19,351 nucleotides of DNA from Monoraphidium neglectum (lineage: Eukaryota > Chlorophyta > Chlorophyceae > Sphaeropleales > Selenastraceae): assembly GCF_000611645.1 (NCBI RefSeq), contig NW_014012762.1, forward strand, positions 1 to 19,351, read 5' to 3'. Numbering within the stretch: the first letter of the stretch is position 1; every line of letters begins with the position of its first letter. Both the position numbers and the translations under genes were made by a program. Below the pieces are notes generated by a model that worked only from the letters and a program-made list of their open reading frames with translations, was not told the origin of the DNA and did not search any database. Positions 9,638-19,351 of this stretch are shown one piece after another.

Positions 9638-10615
9638 TCACATGACCATGTCGGTCGGCCCCGCTGCGAAGAAGGCCGTTGCCCCGAGCAGCGCGCCGGC
9701 CACGCCGGGCCCGCGCTTGCAGGCGCTGTCTGCGGGCGACTCCTCGCTGCGCGAGCACGAGCGCTTCCTGTCCAATGCAGCGGGCGGCACACGATCACGA
9801 TGAGGATGAGCGCGGGACAGCAGGGGTCGACCCCGCAGAGGGACCGGCTGCCGGTGCATTCGCATGCAGCCGCTAATCGTGCTGCGCAATCAGGTCTGTC
9901 TTCCCATGGTGCTTCTCTGGCACACGTACAAGCCCCTGGCATGACCGCTGTGCGCTTGCGCACCTGCAGGGCGTCGGGTCGACATGGGCGTTTGCAAAGA
10001 CACGCCGGCTGACGCGGCAGACAGTGGTGTAGCGGTCATTGAAGATCTGCTGGGAGCAGTTGCCGTCGCAGATGTGCACCTGCAGGGGAGCAGGCGGGGG
10101 TGGGGTGGCAGGGGAGCGGGGGTTCCAAATACACCAAGTGAACATTGCAATGGGACTTGGAACCATGCGTTGCCGCATCAGTGGGCGATGCTGAACAACT
10201 CCGAATGAACACTGATTAACGAAGTGCCAGCTAGAAACTCAGGCGGCTTTACAGCAGCATTTCGCGGATTTCGCAGCAGCAAGGCGCGGGCAGCGCCAGC
10301 CGCTGCTGCGACCACCCCGCCCGTCCTTGGGAGGTGCGGCTCCAGGCGTGAAGTCCAGTGATTCCCCTTGCCTGAGCCCAGGGGTGCGGTCTGTTTGCAG
10401 GAGTGACAGGGTTGAGGGTGTCACAGAATTCGCACCTGTCCGCTTGACTTGCACCTGAATGCGTTGCCGATCAGGTGCTCCACACAGCACAGGTGGTTGC
10501 ACAGGTGCGGCACGCCCATCTGCTGCGAAAGCTGAGACGAGGGCGGCACCATTTGCTGCTGCTGCTGCTGCTGCAGCTGGTTGCAGGGCCTGCTCGCATC
10601 CACCATTATGTCCAT
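9638..10615 (-). CDS. Small Cys/His-rich, probably zinc-binding protein with poly-Gln stretch (unknown family)
   Basis: Three minus-strand exons join in frame: 10436-10615, 9964-10079 and 9638-9767, giving 426 nt and 141 residues from ATG to TGA. Donors are GTGCGA and GTGCGC; acceptors are CTGCAG and GGACAG. Residues 15-21 are seven glutamines. The core has H37, C39, H41, C43, C44, H47, then C55 in FRCKSSGQ, H62 and C64 in VHICDGNC, C68, and C81 in TVCRVSRRVF. This spacing of Cys and His pairs around an 'SG-Q-V-H-I-C' turn looks like a zinc-binding fold. RKRSCSR (99-105) and CKR (115-117) could form a bipartite nuclear signal, and the C-terminus is hydrophobic and alanine-rich. The motif crosses the first splice junction exactly, which supports the model. 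I do not recognise the family, and no catalytic residues are evident. Translation could start upstream in a further exon. Confidence 0.72.
10553..10573 (-). repeat. CAG-type repeat coding seven glutamines
   Basis: Six CAG codons and one CAA code for residues 15-21 of the Cys/His-rich protein, in the low-complexity N-terminal part ahead of the Cys/His motifs. Confidence 0.8.
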
Positions 10616-11458
10616 TGCTAGTGTGCTGTTGGATGTATAGGGCTGGTGCTGAGTGTTGAGGTGCCTCGGTGCACCTGGTGAGCGCTGCGAGGCGGCTGAT
10701 TGACAGGTGGCCGCGACGCCGCTGCCGATGAGGCGCTGTCCGCACAAATCGTACAGGGTCTTCCGAAACCTATCGTGCGGCCTTTATAGGTCGTAGAAAC
10801 CGCCTGAGACGGATTGCCGTGGCCTGTTCGACCAGTGCTGCCTTGACAAAAGAACCAGCCACGGATGCAGGCACTCGCCGATGTTTCAAAACCAACAAAA
10901 TGAGCCTTATACTGCTTATTACTGGGGGTGTTAAGCCGCTGGCGCTTTATGCCGCCGCGCTGACCCAAGACGACAGCAACCAAGGGTGAACTGCCACTTT
11001 ATAAGAACAGCGCTCAGTCGTTGCACAATTGATGGGTAATTGAATTTTTCGGAGCGCACAGCGGTGCAAGAAACACGGAGTGGTGCGCTGTGGCTGAACT
11101 TCAGCGCTGGCAACAACACCGCCATCTGCCAGATGCTGGCCATGCTCTGGCTGCTCGTGATGCGTCCCAGATCCGGTGAGATGCTCAGGAACATGGGTAT
11201 CAGTAATTTCGTCCAGTTTTAATGATTCAAAGTTTATCTACCTTGCATTCATTGCTGTCGCAGAGTCCTAGCAGACGGGTCGCAGGTTCGCAGCCCCGAA
11301 CCCGCTCACCACACACAAACCGCACGCAAACGCGTCGTGCTGCTGCCATTGATTGACAACAGCACGCATGCTCGCGTGATGCTGTGGATGGCAGGGCGGC
11401 GTAAAGACAAAAGGAAGCATAGTTTACAAAAGTCTGCTGCAGCCAGAGATGTAGAGGG
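10616..11458. other. Stretch between Cys/His-rich gene and FtsJ-type gene, no supported gene
   Basis: This should hold the 5' region of the Cys/His-rich gene and the 3' end of the FtsJ-type gene. On the plus strand 11085-11178 reads as a G/C-ending open segment (LWLNFSAGNNTAICQ) followed by a good donor (GTGAGA), but I find no partner exon or family. It is best treated as unresolved. Confidence 0.45.
11424..11428 (-). terminator. TGTAA signal of the FtsJ-type gene
   Basis: TGTAA on the minus strand lies about 30 nt after the TGA stop (11459). That implies a very short 3' UTR if it is used. Confidence 0.45.
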
Positions 11459-11810
11459 TCACCGCTTGGCCTTGCCACTGCCGCCGCCGCCATGCACCCC
11501 TGGAGCCTTACGCCCCAAGCCCACGGCGTAGAACTCGCGCGACATCGAGCGGCTGGCCTCCACGCGCATCCTCGCCACCTGAGCAGATAGAGCCATCCGC
11601 GTGAAGTGTGCGGCAGGTGCAAGTGCCGTTTCGCAAATTACGCCGGCAGGGCCGGCCGGCCATTTGCCAGGCGCAGGGCCATCACTCAAACCGCAACTCA
11701 GAGCAGCACCCTGGCAGGCAACGCGCGTACGCAGGGTGCACTGGCTAGCCGAACGCCGCCCCTCCTTACCCTGCCAACACGCACGCACGCGCACACACAC
11801 ACACACTCAC

Positions 11811-11873
<63 letters not shown>

Positions 11874-12069
11874 TCTCTCCCTCTCGCTGTCTCTTTCTCC
11901 ATATCTCTCATACATAAACAAAAATGCACACACCACACCTTTGTGAAGTAGGGCTGCATTGACTTGATGAACTCTGTCGTGCCGCTGCCCTCGTAGACCT
12001 TCATCACCAGGTTCCCACCAGGCCGCAAGAACCCAGAGTGGCGGAAGCCGACCTGTGGCACACGCACGC

Positions 12070-12112
<43 letters not shown>

Positions 12113-14418
12113 CGCGCGCGCGTTTGCAGGCGGTTGGATGGAAGGGGGGTTGTTGGGGGCAGCGCAGCCCGCGCCGTGTGTTCCCCTAGCAGTCTGCTGT
12201 GAATGAACGCATGTCAGTGCAGATGGGTGGCAGCAGGACACTGCAACGGGAGGCGAGGGCACTGCCCGGCGACGGCCACATCAAGAGTGGCCGCACCCAA
12301 CAACGATCCCATCCTCACTGCCCTGGTCGGCCCCACAACCCCCTGACAAACACGCAGGCTCAAACATGCACATGTAGACAATGCTTTGTGCACTTACAGG
12401 ATGCAGCCAGAGCGCACCTGCTGCTCAAACTGCTCCCCGTACATGTCATAGTAGCAGCCTGTGGCCACGTTAAGGGCTGTTCCAGCAAGATCCAGGGACA
12501 GCTCAACGTCATTGACACCGCTGCGGTGGTGGGAGGGGGTGGTTATTTGGCACTGACATTGGTGTTCCTGCAAAGCTCCGGAAGTTTCTCTTCAAGTGAA
12601 GGATCCTCTCTGTGTCCCCTCTATGTGTGCAAATGAGGAGCGGGGGCGTGACGGGTAGGCGTCCGTGCTGTTGAGGTGCTGCTTTTGGGCCCTGACCGCT
12701 CATATGTCGCCGCCCCGCACGCACCCACCTTGTGAACTGCAGCATGTCGCTGACAATCGCATCAAACCCCTGCAGCGAGAGGTGCACGCACACAAAAAGC
12801 AGGCAGCAGCAAGGGCTGAGATGAGAGGTTTGCGAAACCGTGCATCGTCGAAGAAGTTGGAGAGCCAGAGTGGGGACGACTGCACGGCCTCACGCGCGCT
12901 CGCACCAACCCACGTGCTGCTTCTACTGCCCCTTTGCCTTTGGTCACCAATGCTGTGCACGACCAAATGTCCCCTTGATCCTCCATAAAGCCCCTCCCTC
13001 GGCGCCCCCGCCAACACCACACGCGCGCGACCGGCCGCCTGCGCCCACGGCCGCGGGCGCTTCCCGGCTCACGTCTGAGGTGAACTCAAGGAGCACCTCG
13101 GGAGTCAGCAGCCGCGCGTCAGCCTGCAGCACCTTCACGCGGTCGTCGCAAAACCTGGGGTGCAGCGGGTCAATACGCGCGGGTGGGTGTTGGTGCCTCG
13201 CGAGTCCGGGTGGCAGCTCACCTTTGCAACGCCCCATATTCGTTACAATGGCAGCAGCTTGCTGGCGCTCATGACGGGCTGCCTAACGCGCTTGTGACTG
13301 GGCCCTGATTGATGGGCTTGAGCAAGAGGAGGTCACAGGCCGCAACGCGCTCATAGCCACACACACGACGTGCACCGCCCACCCCCTGTGGGCATCTAAC
13401 CAACACCACGGTTGTGCCTTACACCCCGCAGCACACCGCGCAACAAACCTGCGCACCCAGACGGCCACCAACACACACAGCTGCACACCAGCTCCAGGCA
13501 CACACGCTCACATGCACGTGCGCACACACAAACACACACGCGCGCACGCGCGCGCGCGCGCACAGCGCGCCCACCCACCCACCTGGCTGGCACCTTGACC
13601 TCCTGCAGGTCAACCCCCAGCACCAGCCCGCCCCTGTCCCTGGGGCCCAGCTGCTGGCACGCCACCTGCAGCCACGCGCCGGGCACGCAGCCCAGGTCAA
13701 GCACCTTGGCACCTGGGGTAGCAACAGGTGGGGTGGGGGGTCGGGCAGGGCGTGTGCTGATGTGCATTCGAGCTCATCCAGCGGCTCCTTGGGCGGCCGC
13801 TGCCCGCGTGACAGCCTTCCCGCAGGGTGCCGCCCGGCCGCCTGCAGTGAGCTTGTCAAAGTGCGCAGCTTCTGCTTGCATAGGAAGCATCTCGTGGCAG
13901 TGCAGCGTCTTAGGTGGTGTTGGTCAAAGAGGCGGACCTGGCCGAATGATCTTGTGCTTTTTCTGGATCTCCAGCAGCTTGTATGCAGCCCTCGACACAT
14001 AGCCTTGTTTCTGCAGGGGTAGCGCAGGTGTTCGCGCCGGCAGTCGGGGCCGGCGATCGGCCGCCGATGCGGGCGCGCTGCTGATGGCATGACGGGCGAT
14101 TGCTGTCGCGGCGCATCGCGCCGGCTGCCCCCAGCACAACTGTGCTACCCGGCGTCCCGGTGCGCTGGCATGTTTTGGTCATCGTGCAACATCATTCAGA
14201 GTGCAGTCCTGTTGTTGCATGCAATGTACTGCAACCGCTCGCGCCCATATCTTGTGGCAAGAGAACCCCTGCCGCTTGGGCACAACCGCCCCCACCTCTG
14301 CTGCTGCACCGCCCCCACACCCCCAAGCACGCCCCATGTGGCCTCACACCTTTGCCTCCTTGAAGAAATGGTCCTGCAGGGTCTGCTTAGTCCACGCAGC
14401 CACCGCCGGGCGGTACAT
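11459..14418 (-). CDS. FtsJ/RlmE-type rRNA 2'-O-ribose methyltransferase (plant organellar type)
   Basis: Eight minus-strand exons: 14350-14418, 13938-14010, 13583-13712, 13073-13154, 12729-12769, 12418-12520, 11939-12052 and 11459-11578. They total 732 nt and 243 residues, with every junction GT-AG and in phase. The enzyme transfers a methyl group from S-adenosylmethionine to a ribose 2'-OH in rRNA. The N-terminal part reads HFFKEAKKQGYVSRAAYKL, matching the plant FtsJ-like group. SAM motif I is VLDLGCVPGAW (51-61), with GVDLQEVKVP following. The catalytic tetrad is complete: K34 (AAYKLLEI), D126 (IVSDM), K184 (NLVMKVYEG) and E219 (SRSMSREFY). The length fits the family (bacterial RlmE is about 209). 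No long transit peptide precedes the domain. An in-frame TGA lies about 45 nt upstream of ATG 14418, and I found no convincing further 5' exon, so the compartment is uncertain. Introns 3, 6 and 7 contain dinucleotide repeats. Confidence 0.93.
11782..11872 (-). repeat. (GT)n on the sense strand of FtsJ-type intron 7
   Basis: A CA repeat on the plus strand is (GT)n on the transcribed sense strand. It starts about 67 nt after the donor at 11938 and lies well away from the acceptor at 11579. Confidence 0.95.
12073..12122 (-). repeat. (CA)n on the sense strand of FtsJ-type intron 6
   Basis: (GT)n followed by (GC)n on the plus strand reads as GC then CA repeats in the sense direction, ending about 20 nt before the acceptor of exon 7 (12053). 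Confidence 0.95.
13520..13570 (-). repeat. (GT)n/(GC)n on the sense strand of FtsJ-type intron 3
   Basis: Read on the minus strand, GC and GT repeats begin about 12 nt after the GTGGGT donor at 13582. Confidence 0.9.
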
Positions 14419-16281
14419 GGCCAGGCCACTCCGCTCCTGGTTCTCCGCTCCGCTTCACTCGTCCAGGCTTCCTTGACTTGTGGGCGGCTGTGCTGGCCCC
14501 ACAGCGACTGGGCCGTTATGAGCGCGGTTGGATCAATCGCCTGTGTGTCCTATGGGACGGTAGCTGAAGCGCCGGCGATTGGCGATAGTGCAGAGGCGGC
14601 CAGCCCGCTCGCGCCGGCTGGCTACTGCAGCAGGCGTGCCTATCCACGCGGGCAGGTGGCAAGGCGCCCAGGCTGCGTGCAATCAAGGGGTCGTTAAAGT
14701 CACAATGAGCCGGTTGGCGACTGGAAAAGGTTGTAAAGTCAATGGCAGTGCCACGAGTGCCGCGAGCGTGCAGAGTGCAGTGTTTCCAATTGGACTGCGG
14801 ATATAGATGTGAGGGGCTGCGACGTGGTCGACCTCTGCTTATCAGAGTACTGTACATATGATACCAGCTTCGCTGATCTCACTCAAACACCATGTACCGG
14901 TAGACTGATCTGCCCGCACTGGTGCCACCAGAGTGCGGAATCAATATACTTGTAAAGTAAAGACGCCTGCACAACACCAATGCTGCCTCCCAGAAGCCCG
15001 GGCCAGGTGTGGCTGAGCGTTCCGCTGCGGCAGCATAAGCGTCGTCTCGCAGCTGGCCCCGGGCAACGGGCAGCAGCTCTGCCCATGGTCAGCTCAGCTC
15101 AGCTCAGCCCCAGCTGTAGGGGCGGGCTTGCGGCGGGTAGGAACGAGGAGGCGGGTAGGAGGAGGGGGAGACGTGTGTACAAGGTATTCGTTCACGACTG
15201 GGGGGTACAGTATGAAAGAGGGTTGGCAATGCACGCGGCAGTCGCCAGATGTTGAGAGGCCGTCCAAGAGGCAGAATCGCTGCACTTTGCTGATGCGCCG
15301 TGCTCTTGGGGATACGGCGCAGCTGCGATCGATTTTGGTGTGTAGCCTTGGTGTGGGTGTTGGCTAGCCTCACCTGTGTTGTTGTGCCAAGGTTGAGGGT
15401 ATGGCTTTGGATGGCTGCGGAAATCTGCGGAGCCCTTACAGCTCAGCTCGTGATGTTGGTGGCCAGGTGGACCCCCAATGAAGCTGGTGCAGCGAGAGGC
15501 AGCCAGATGTTCTGGCGCAAGCTACTGCAGCAGCACCTGCTGTGGCACGCCGCCCCTTTGCCAAAGGAATGCAGTCGACCGCTCGCACATTGCGGCACAC
15601 AGCAGCACTGTGTTGTGAGCACCGGTTCGTGGTGGTGCGTTTCTCCACCACACACATGCTACGCTTCAATCACACCAGAGTGCGGTGCCATCATGAAAGG
15701 CAGGATGCTCGACTGCATTGGATCACTGGGTAGACAAGCAGCTGCTGCGTGGCGTGCCAGGGTGCTTGGCCAGCCGCGTAGCCATCATGACTTTGTGCTG
15801 GATACGTGCTCACGTACGCTGATGTACTCACCATGCAGCAGCGCTCCTGTGCTGAACTTGATTCCAGAATCTACTCTCAGTTATCATTGCTGCCCCCTTA
15901 CCAATCTCAATATCTGTGATGTGTTTCATTATGGGTACATCAGCCGCTCGTAGTGTGAAACCCTCCCCTGCAGCCTCCTCACACATCTTCGAAGCACAGG
16001 ATGGCCTGCATTGTAGCCATTCCTGAGCTGGCGCAAATGCCCACCTCCCCCACAGGAATGTGGGTCTTCCACTGCAAGGGGTTACCTGGTGCTGCACACC
16101 GACGACGGCCTGCGCAGTCGGTTCTTCACGCCAAAAACATTGGATTGCTTCTTTACAAGCGGGGCACTCCCTACATAAACGCACACCCCTTGAAAGCCTC
16201 GAAAAGCTCGGATCGCTCGAGATCTGCTCATTGCAGCGCACGCATACCACTCGAATTACGCGTGATTCTACAGCAGCAGCC
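14419..16281. other. Divergent region between FtsJ-type gene and uncoupling protein gene, no supported gene
   Basis: This 1.86-kb stretch separates two head-to-head genes and should contain both promoters. Frames of 60-217 codons are open, but none has a recognisable domain, and codon third positions are less GC-biased than in the neighbouring exons. Features seen: a short AGCTC repeat at 15091-15107, and on the minus strand at 15832 a strong donor (GTGAGT) with a matching acceptor at 15726. Confidence 0.5.
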
Positions 16282-16725
16282 ATGTCTCCGCCTCCTACTG
16301 GACCGCCGCTGCCTTTCCCCAACCTGTTCGCTGCGAGCGCGGTTGCTGCCTGCACAGCGGAGGTAATAGGCGCAGATTGTTCGCTTTGATGAATAATATT
16401 ATATCCAATCAGCCGGGGGCAGGAAAGCGGAGAAGTGACGGAGACAGACCCAGCGATCCTCGCACACTGCGCCGCTGTTTGCTGCTGCACCTGCCGCTGC
16501 AGGAGCATGCGGCGAGCATTGTGCCCCACTGTGAACACCCATTCACCGCAGATTATGACTCTGCCGCTAGACACGGCAAAAGTGCGGCTACAGCTGCAGG
16601 GGAATGGCGCAAGCAAATACAAGTGCGTGGGAAGGGCAGGCATGCCCAAGGTTTGCATGGCCCGGCCAGAGTCAGGGTCCAAGACATTGGCCGGCCCCAG
16701 CAAATTTGTCGCCCCTTTGCATACA

Positions 16726-16759
<34 letters not shown>

Positions 16760-19321
16760 CAGCAGCAGCGGTCCCATGCTCAAGCAGCATATGTGAGTAG
16801 GGACGGTTGCTGCAGCGCACGACTGCGCACGCGAGTGTGACGCCCACCACACCGTCTGGCCCAGCTGCCTGGCACCCTGCTGCCCACCTGGTACAGGGGC
16901 CTGCTTGGCACATGCGCAACCATCGCGCGGGAGGAGGGCGCGGGCGCGCTGTGGAAGGGCTTGGAACCAGGTGAGCCCAGCTCGCTTTACAAAGTTTGTG
17001 CGACGTATGGAGGTCGTCAGGCGCTTCGCAGCAGACAACTGCCGTGGCACAGCGCCACCCGCGGCGCCGCTCGCGGCTTCCGTAGGTCTGTTTGGAATGG
17101 ACGGATGTTTCGCGCACGACTGAGCCTGTGTGCATTTTGGCTGCTAAGCCTGGCCAGGCTTGATTCTTTTGCTGCCCGCATCCCCCAGGCCTGCACAGGC
17201 AGGTCGTTTACGGCGGCCTGCGCATCGGCCTGTACGAGCCGGTGAGGGTTGCAGGGGCAGGGGGCGCAGCATCATGGATTTGCAGCCGCCTGCCCTGAAG
17301 ACAGGGACAGCATATACACACGCATGTACATGTGCATGCAAGTGCACGCGCGCACGCATGGACATGTGCGCCATGCATGTGTTCATATGCACCCACTCAC
17401 ACGCAAGCATGTCCCCTGTTCGACTCCCAGGTAAAGAACTTCTTTGTGGGCAAGGACCATGTGGGGGACGTGCCGCTGCACTTGAAGATCGCCGCGGGCC
17501 TCACGACGGGCGCCATAGGCATCACCGTGGCCAGCCCGACAGATCTGGTCAAGGTGCGGATATTTTTTGACCGCCCGTTCTCGCTGGCCCATCGAAAGCG
17601 CCTACCATGCGGCACGCGGCGGGGCATAGATGCCTCACCGCATCAACACGGGCAGCGCCGCTGCCGGCCCCGTTGCTGCCTCTGGTCACATGCCTTCCGA
17701 CACGGGCTGCGCTCTGCCTCCTTTCTTGGTGCAGGTGCGCATGCAGTCGGAGGGCAAGCTGGCGGCAGGGGCGCCCAAGAAGTACCCCAACGCGGTCAGG
17801 GCCTACGGCATCATTCTGCGGTGGGTGCAAGGGCGACCAAATATGAGCCCCTCCGCAGCTCCCAAAGCCCAAACCGCACATGTCTCTTGTGCGCGCGCCC
17901 CGTGCTGTGGTGCACGCGCCCTCCCGCCGGCTGGGCGTCCCGCCTGCGCGCTTACTGAGGCGAAAGCATCCGGCCCCCATCCACGCAGGGAGGAGGGCCT
18001 GCTGGGCCTGTGGAAGGGCCTGGGCCCGAACATTGCCCGCAACGCCATCATCAACGCTGCTGAGCTGGCGTCGTACGACCAGATCAAGCAGTCCATGCTG
18101 GCCAGCGGCATTTTTTCGGTGGGATGTGCTGCATGTTGGGGGAGGGGGGGCTTAGCGCAGCACCGGCGGTGGCGTGCGGGGTTGCGAGTCTGGGGTTGCG
18201 AGACCTGCCCTCTATTGTTGGCGCTGATCATGTCATGTCTGCAGCCTGCTTGTGGTGCACCGCAATTCAAACCCCATGCGCGTTTCAGCTGCTCCGCCGC
18301 ACCTCTGGCAGCTCGCCACACATCTCGCACTGCATTATCTTGACACAGCAAGCTTCACAAACGGCGTCACCCCGCCCCACCACATCACCCACAGGACAAC
18401 ATAGTGACTCACCTGGTGGCGGGCCTGGGCGCGGGCTTCTTTGCCGTGTGCGTCGGCAGCCCAGTAGACGTGGTCAAGAGCCGCGTCATGGGTGAGCGCC
18501 TCGCGTCGCTGCAGGAGTGGAGCCTGGGTGGCAGGGCTTGGAGCTGCAACGCTTGTCAAACGCGGTTATGACCCAGGACAAACTATTCAAAGCATGCCGA
18601 CGCAGCGTTCACCATTGGCTTGAGTTCTCCCCTCATGTTTGTGGGGCGGGTTATCACGGGTGTTTTTGATAGGGGCACTTTGGGGCGTCAGCTCGCCTTG
18701 TGCATGGTCATGCCTGGTGCCCTCCCGCCGCTCGCCGCCACAATCGCGTGGAGTATCACCGGCCGCCGCAATCCCCTTGCGGCGCCCGCTTTCGCACCAC
18801 GCAACAGCAAAGCGCCGCGACCGCGCGGCGCCAAGAGCCCCGCCGACGAGGCCCTCACCCACGCCACGCCGGCCCTCTGCGCGCGCGGGCGGCACATCCC
18901 ATCCCCTACCTCCTCCTCCCTCGTTGACACCACCCAGTTGGCCCTTGCACATCCTCCCCTCCCCCTGTACTCGACCTCCTCATCTCCGACCCTAAACCCC
19001 TGCAGCTTCTTCATACATTGAGCCGCCCCTCCTGCTCCCAACCGGGACCCTCCTCCCAGCCGTGAACCTCGAAACATCCACCCCTGCCACTCAGCCACTG
19101 CCCCCAGCAATCCCGGCGCTCCGCATTTATCAACTGCGACCGTCTTCCCCTGGCCTCTGCCGCCCGCTGCAGGGGACCGGACCGGGAAGTACAGCGGGGT
19201 GCTGGATTGCTTCGTCAAGACGGCGCGCAACGAGGGTGTGCTGGCCTTCTACAACGGCTTCATGCCCAACTTTGCGCGGCTGGGGTCCTGGAACATCGCC
19301 ATGTTCCTCATGCTTGAGCAG
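16282..19321 (+). CDS. Plant-type mitochondrial uncoupling protein, SLC25 carrier (3' end outside window)
   Basis: Nine exons visible: 16282-16362, 16552-16622, 16897-16970, 17189-17241, 17431-17553, 17735-17820, 17989-18118, 18395-18491 and 19173-19321. They give 288 in-frame codons; a donor at 19322 leads to a last exon beyond the edge. Plant uncoupling proteins are about 305 residues, so little is missing. The protein is a six-span inner-membrane carrier with three repeats. Their signature motifs are PLDTAK (32-37), SPTDLVK (128-134) and SPVDVVK (228-234). Other family blocks are TIAREEG, LWKGL, GLHRQ, GGLRIGLYEP, WKGLGPNIARNAI and RLGSWN. By family it carries anions and/or protons across the inner membrane and lowers respiratory coupling; dicarboxylate-type activity of relatives cannot be excluded. 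The start has no long presequence, as is usual for carriers. One small oddity is GLEPG at 72-76, where I would expect a hydrophobic residue in place of Glu. Confidence 0.96.
16728..16770 (+). repeat. CAG trinucleotide repeat in uncoupling protein intron 2
   Basis: About 14 AGC/CAG units, one interrupted by TAG, lie in the middle of intron 2 (16623-16896). They yield artificial poly-Ser or poly-Ala frames and are not part of the carrier. Confidence 0.95.
17311..17405 (+). repeat. CA/TG-rich low-complexity tract near the acceptor of uncoupling protein intron 4
   Basis: A mixed alternating purine-pyrimidine tract (ACACAC, GCATGTACATG, GCACGCGCGC) fills the downstream half of intron 4 and ends about 25 nt before exon 5. 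Confidence 0.8.
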
Positions 19322-19351
19322 GTGCGCCGCTTTGGGGGGGGAGGGAGGGAG

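Noticed and set aside
13419..14090. Minus-strand 223-codon frame across FtsJ-type exons 2 and 3
   Set aside because: It is out of frame with the methyltransferase motifs in the exons and otherwise covers introns.
15300..15953. Plus-strand frame of 217 codons
   Set aside because: It starts with GTG and shows no recognisable motif, weak third-position GC bias and no splice-supported partner. A second plus frame at 15542-15733 was rejected for the same reasons.
16069..16082. A 14-nt GTAACC...TTGCAG segment that would join two sensible-looking minus-strand frames
   Set aside because: It is far too short to be a spliceosomal intron, so the joined reading was discarded.
15828..17135. Minus-strand open frame of 435 codons
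   Set aside because: It runs antisense through exons 1-3 of the uncoupling protein gene, and its poly-Ala part is the CAG repeat in reverse. The length reflects GC-rich antisense openness. Only its last third is kept, as a weak finding.
1..19351. tRNA, rRNA, CRISPR array, transposon ends
   Set aside because: I saw no tRNA or rRNA signature, no spaced direct repeats, and no transposase or reverse transcriptase motif. The repeats present are simple microsatellites.

Overview
The window is nuclear DNA of a green alga (Chlorophyta). It is GC-rich, its coding exons favour G or C at third codon positions, and its genes are cut into many short exons by GT-AG introns of roughly 80-700 bp. It has abundant (CA)n/(GT)n microsatellites and TGTAA motifs downstream of several stops. 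One gene closely resembles plant-type uncoupling proteins and another the plant FtsJ-like rRNA methyltransferases. I cannot name the genus from sequence alone. Genes had to be assembled exon by exon from splice sites, reading phase and protein similarity, because almost no long open frame here is a real gene.

Layout, left to right. (1) Minus strand, 324-1633, open at the left edge: an mTERF-like helical-repeat protein with a transit-peptide-like N-terminus. (2) Plus strand, 2056-4408 and 4876-7867: two tandem paralogs, here called A and B, each with seven exons in identical phase. They encode about 324 and 366 residue proteins with a transit-peptide-like N-terminus and about eight membrane spans in two similar four-span halves. 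I do not recognise the family. (3) Minus strand, 9638-10615: a small three-exon gene for a 141-residue Cys/His-rich protein with a polyglutamine stretch, probably zinc-binding, family not recognised. (4) Minus strand, 11459-14418: an eight-exon FtsJ/RlmE-type 2'-O-ribose rRNA methyltransferase with the full K-D-K-E catalytic set. (5) Plus strand, 16282-19321, open at the right edge: a mitochondrial carrier of the plant uncoupling protein type, nine exons visible.

Between these lie a short divergent promoter region (1634-2055), the A-B spacer, and three longer stretches (7868-9637, 10616-11458, 14419-16281) in which I cannot support a gene. The recognised genes serve organelles (mTERF-like, FtsJ-type, uncoupling carrier, A and B by their N-termini), but nothing indicates one shared pathway.

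Most worth a second look: the A/B family and its internal duplication; the near-identity of exon 6 between A and B while neighbouring exons have diverged; in-frame tandem copies of the splice donor of B intron 2; a consistent placement of intronic dinucleotide repeats (GT-type on the donor side, CA-type on the acceptor side); and the Cys/His-rich gene.
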